In this document: positions 29,902-30,451 of the stretch, piece by piece
How the letters are laid out: every line of letters begins with the position of its first letter
Numbering within the stretch: position 1 is the first letter of the stretch
The notes under the pieces: model-generated
Told to the model about the DNA's origin: nothing
Databases searched by the model: none
The model's input: the letters and a program-made list of their open reading frames with translations, nothing else
DNA from: a virus
Virus record (IMG/VR): IMGVR_UViG_3300007541_000116
Coordinates: 1-30,451 of that record
DNA length: 30,451 nucleotides
Direction: 5' to 3' (one strand)
Translations under genes and position numbers: made by a program

Positions 29902-30451
29902 ATGGCTAGAAACGTAAAAAAGTTTTCTGACTTAATCACCGAGTCTGAAAATAAGCGCTCTGATATCATGGGAATTATTAATAAGCTTGGTTATTCAAGT
30001 ATTGATGAAATCAAAAAGGAAAAAAGCATTCTTTCTAAATTAGAGGCTCTTTTAAAAGAACTGCCAGGCATGCAAGATGTTTCGGAAGATGAAGCCGAAG
30101 ATATTGAAGATGGAATTAAGAAAGATGGTGAACCTAAATCTATAGAAGATAAGGAAGGTGAATTTGAAGAAGACTTTGAATCTGCTGAAGATGGTGAAGT
30201 TGCTGAAGATGCCGCCGAAGAAATTGAAGATGACACAGTAAAGACTGGAGAGCCTACCGAATTAGATGATGAAGAGGGTGAAGAGCTGGTGGATGATGAA
30301 GAAGATGTACAATCAACACCAGGAAAGTCTGCTGATGCTGATGCTGGTACAGAAATTCCTAAAAAGAGAATTCTTTCATTTGATGAATTTGTTGCAGGTA
30401 ATCCAAACCCTGCAGGTTACCCAAAACTGGGTGGAGAATCTGATGATCTTG
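29902..30451 (+). CDS. Acidic protein, possibly head scaffold or internal protein (3' end outside window)
   Basis: An ATG at 29902 opens a frame that runs off the window after 183 codons. The N-terminus MARNVKKFSDLITE-S again has the leader-like pattern, with Ile-Thr-Glu14 as possible prohead-protease site. A helical part follows (about 16-60), then a very acidic region with two 23-residue related units at 65-87 and 105-127 (both contain IED and GEP and end EGE), 40 residues apart. Residues 155-165 (KRILSFDEFVA) echo the leader motif inside the protein. Acidity and the leader suggest a prohead core or internal head protein; this is inference. The leader 29859-29901 is A-rich with no Shine-Dalgarno sequence. 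Confidence 0.6.
   Translation, partial: MARNVKKFSDLITESENKRSDIMGIINKLGYSSIDEIKKEKSILSKLEALLKELPGMQDVSEDEAEDIEDGIKKDGEPKSIEDKEGEFEEDFESAEDGEVAEDAAEEIEDDTVKTGEPTELDDEEGEELVDDEEDVQSTPGKSADADAGTEIPKKRILSFDEFVAGNPNPAGYPKLGGESDDL

Overview
The window is a piece of the genome of a large, AT-rich, contractile-tailed phage of the T4-like type. The evidence is a set of recognisable T4 homologues: baseplate wedge gp25 and gp6, a gp7-like wedge protein, a gp19/gp54-fold tail-tube protein, single-stranded DNA-binding protein gp32, primase gp61, UvsY and UvsW. All genes lie on the + strand, tightly packed, many with ATGA, TGATG or TAATG overlaps. Starts are preceded by A/T-rich leaders with almost no Shine-Dalgarno sequence. 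This, plus a C-terminal beta-barrel-like tail in one membrane protein, suggests a Bacteroidota (flavobacterial-type) host. The host call is inference.

Layout. 1-481 is the 3' end of an unrecognised virion gene. 529-6259 is a baseplate wedge block: gp25, gp6, a small unknown protein, and a 1087-aa gp7-like protein that shares a frame with the small gene across one stop codon. 6278-20399 holds large virion proteins that are mostly not T4-like at sequence level: a short fibre-like protein, a putative head-targeted protein, proteins of 704, 1298 and 1538 aa, and a collagen-like/beta-structured tail fibre. 20405-21383 holds a small helical protein and a membrane-anchored protein that could act in lysis. 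21406-24139 returns to tail proteins: an unknown, a BppU-like plus coiled-coil protein, and a tail-tube-fold protein. 24161-25547 holds a putative capsid-targeted glycine-zipper peptide, a RuvC-like resolvase and a GroES-like co-chaperonin. 25708-29858 is the replication/recombination block: gp32, gp61, a 71-aa putative capsid-targeted protein, UvsY and UvsW. A truncated acidic protein begins at 29902.

How it works together. The structural genes build the baseplate, tail tube and fibres. The GroES-like protein probably serves host GroEL during virion folding. gp32, gp61, UvsY and UvsW serve recombination-dependent replication, and the RuvC-like enzyme would resolve branched DNA before packaging. 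Four scattered proteins carry an N-terminus resembling the T4 internal-protein capsid-targeting sequence and prohead-protease site, so they may be packaged in the head and injected.

The most interesting signals are that dispersed set of putative injected proteins, a long hairpin at the start of the primase gene, a stem-loop filling the whole 13718-13764 intergenic gap, a repeated GGCA leader with a possible pseudoknot upstream of gene 32, and the single stop codon between the 86-aa and 1087-aa wedge genes.
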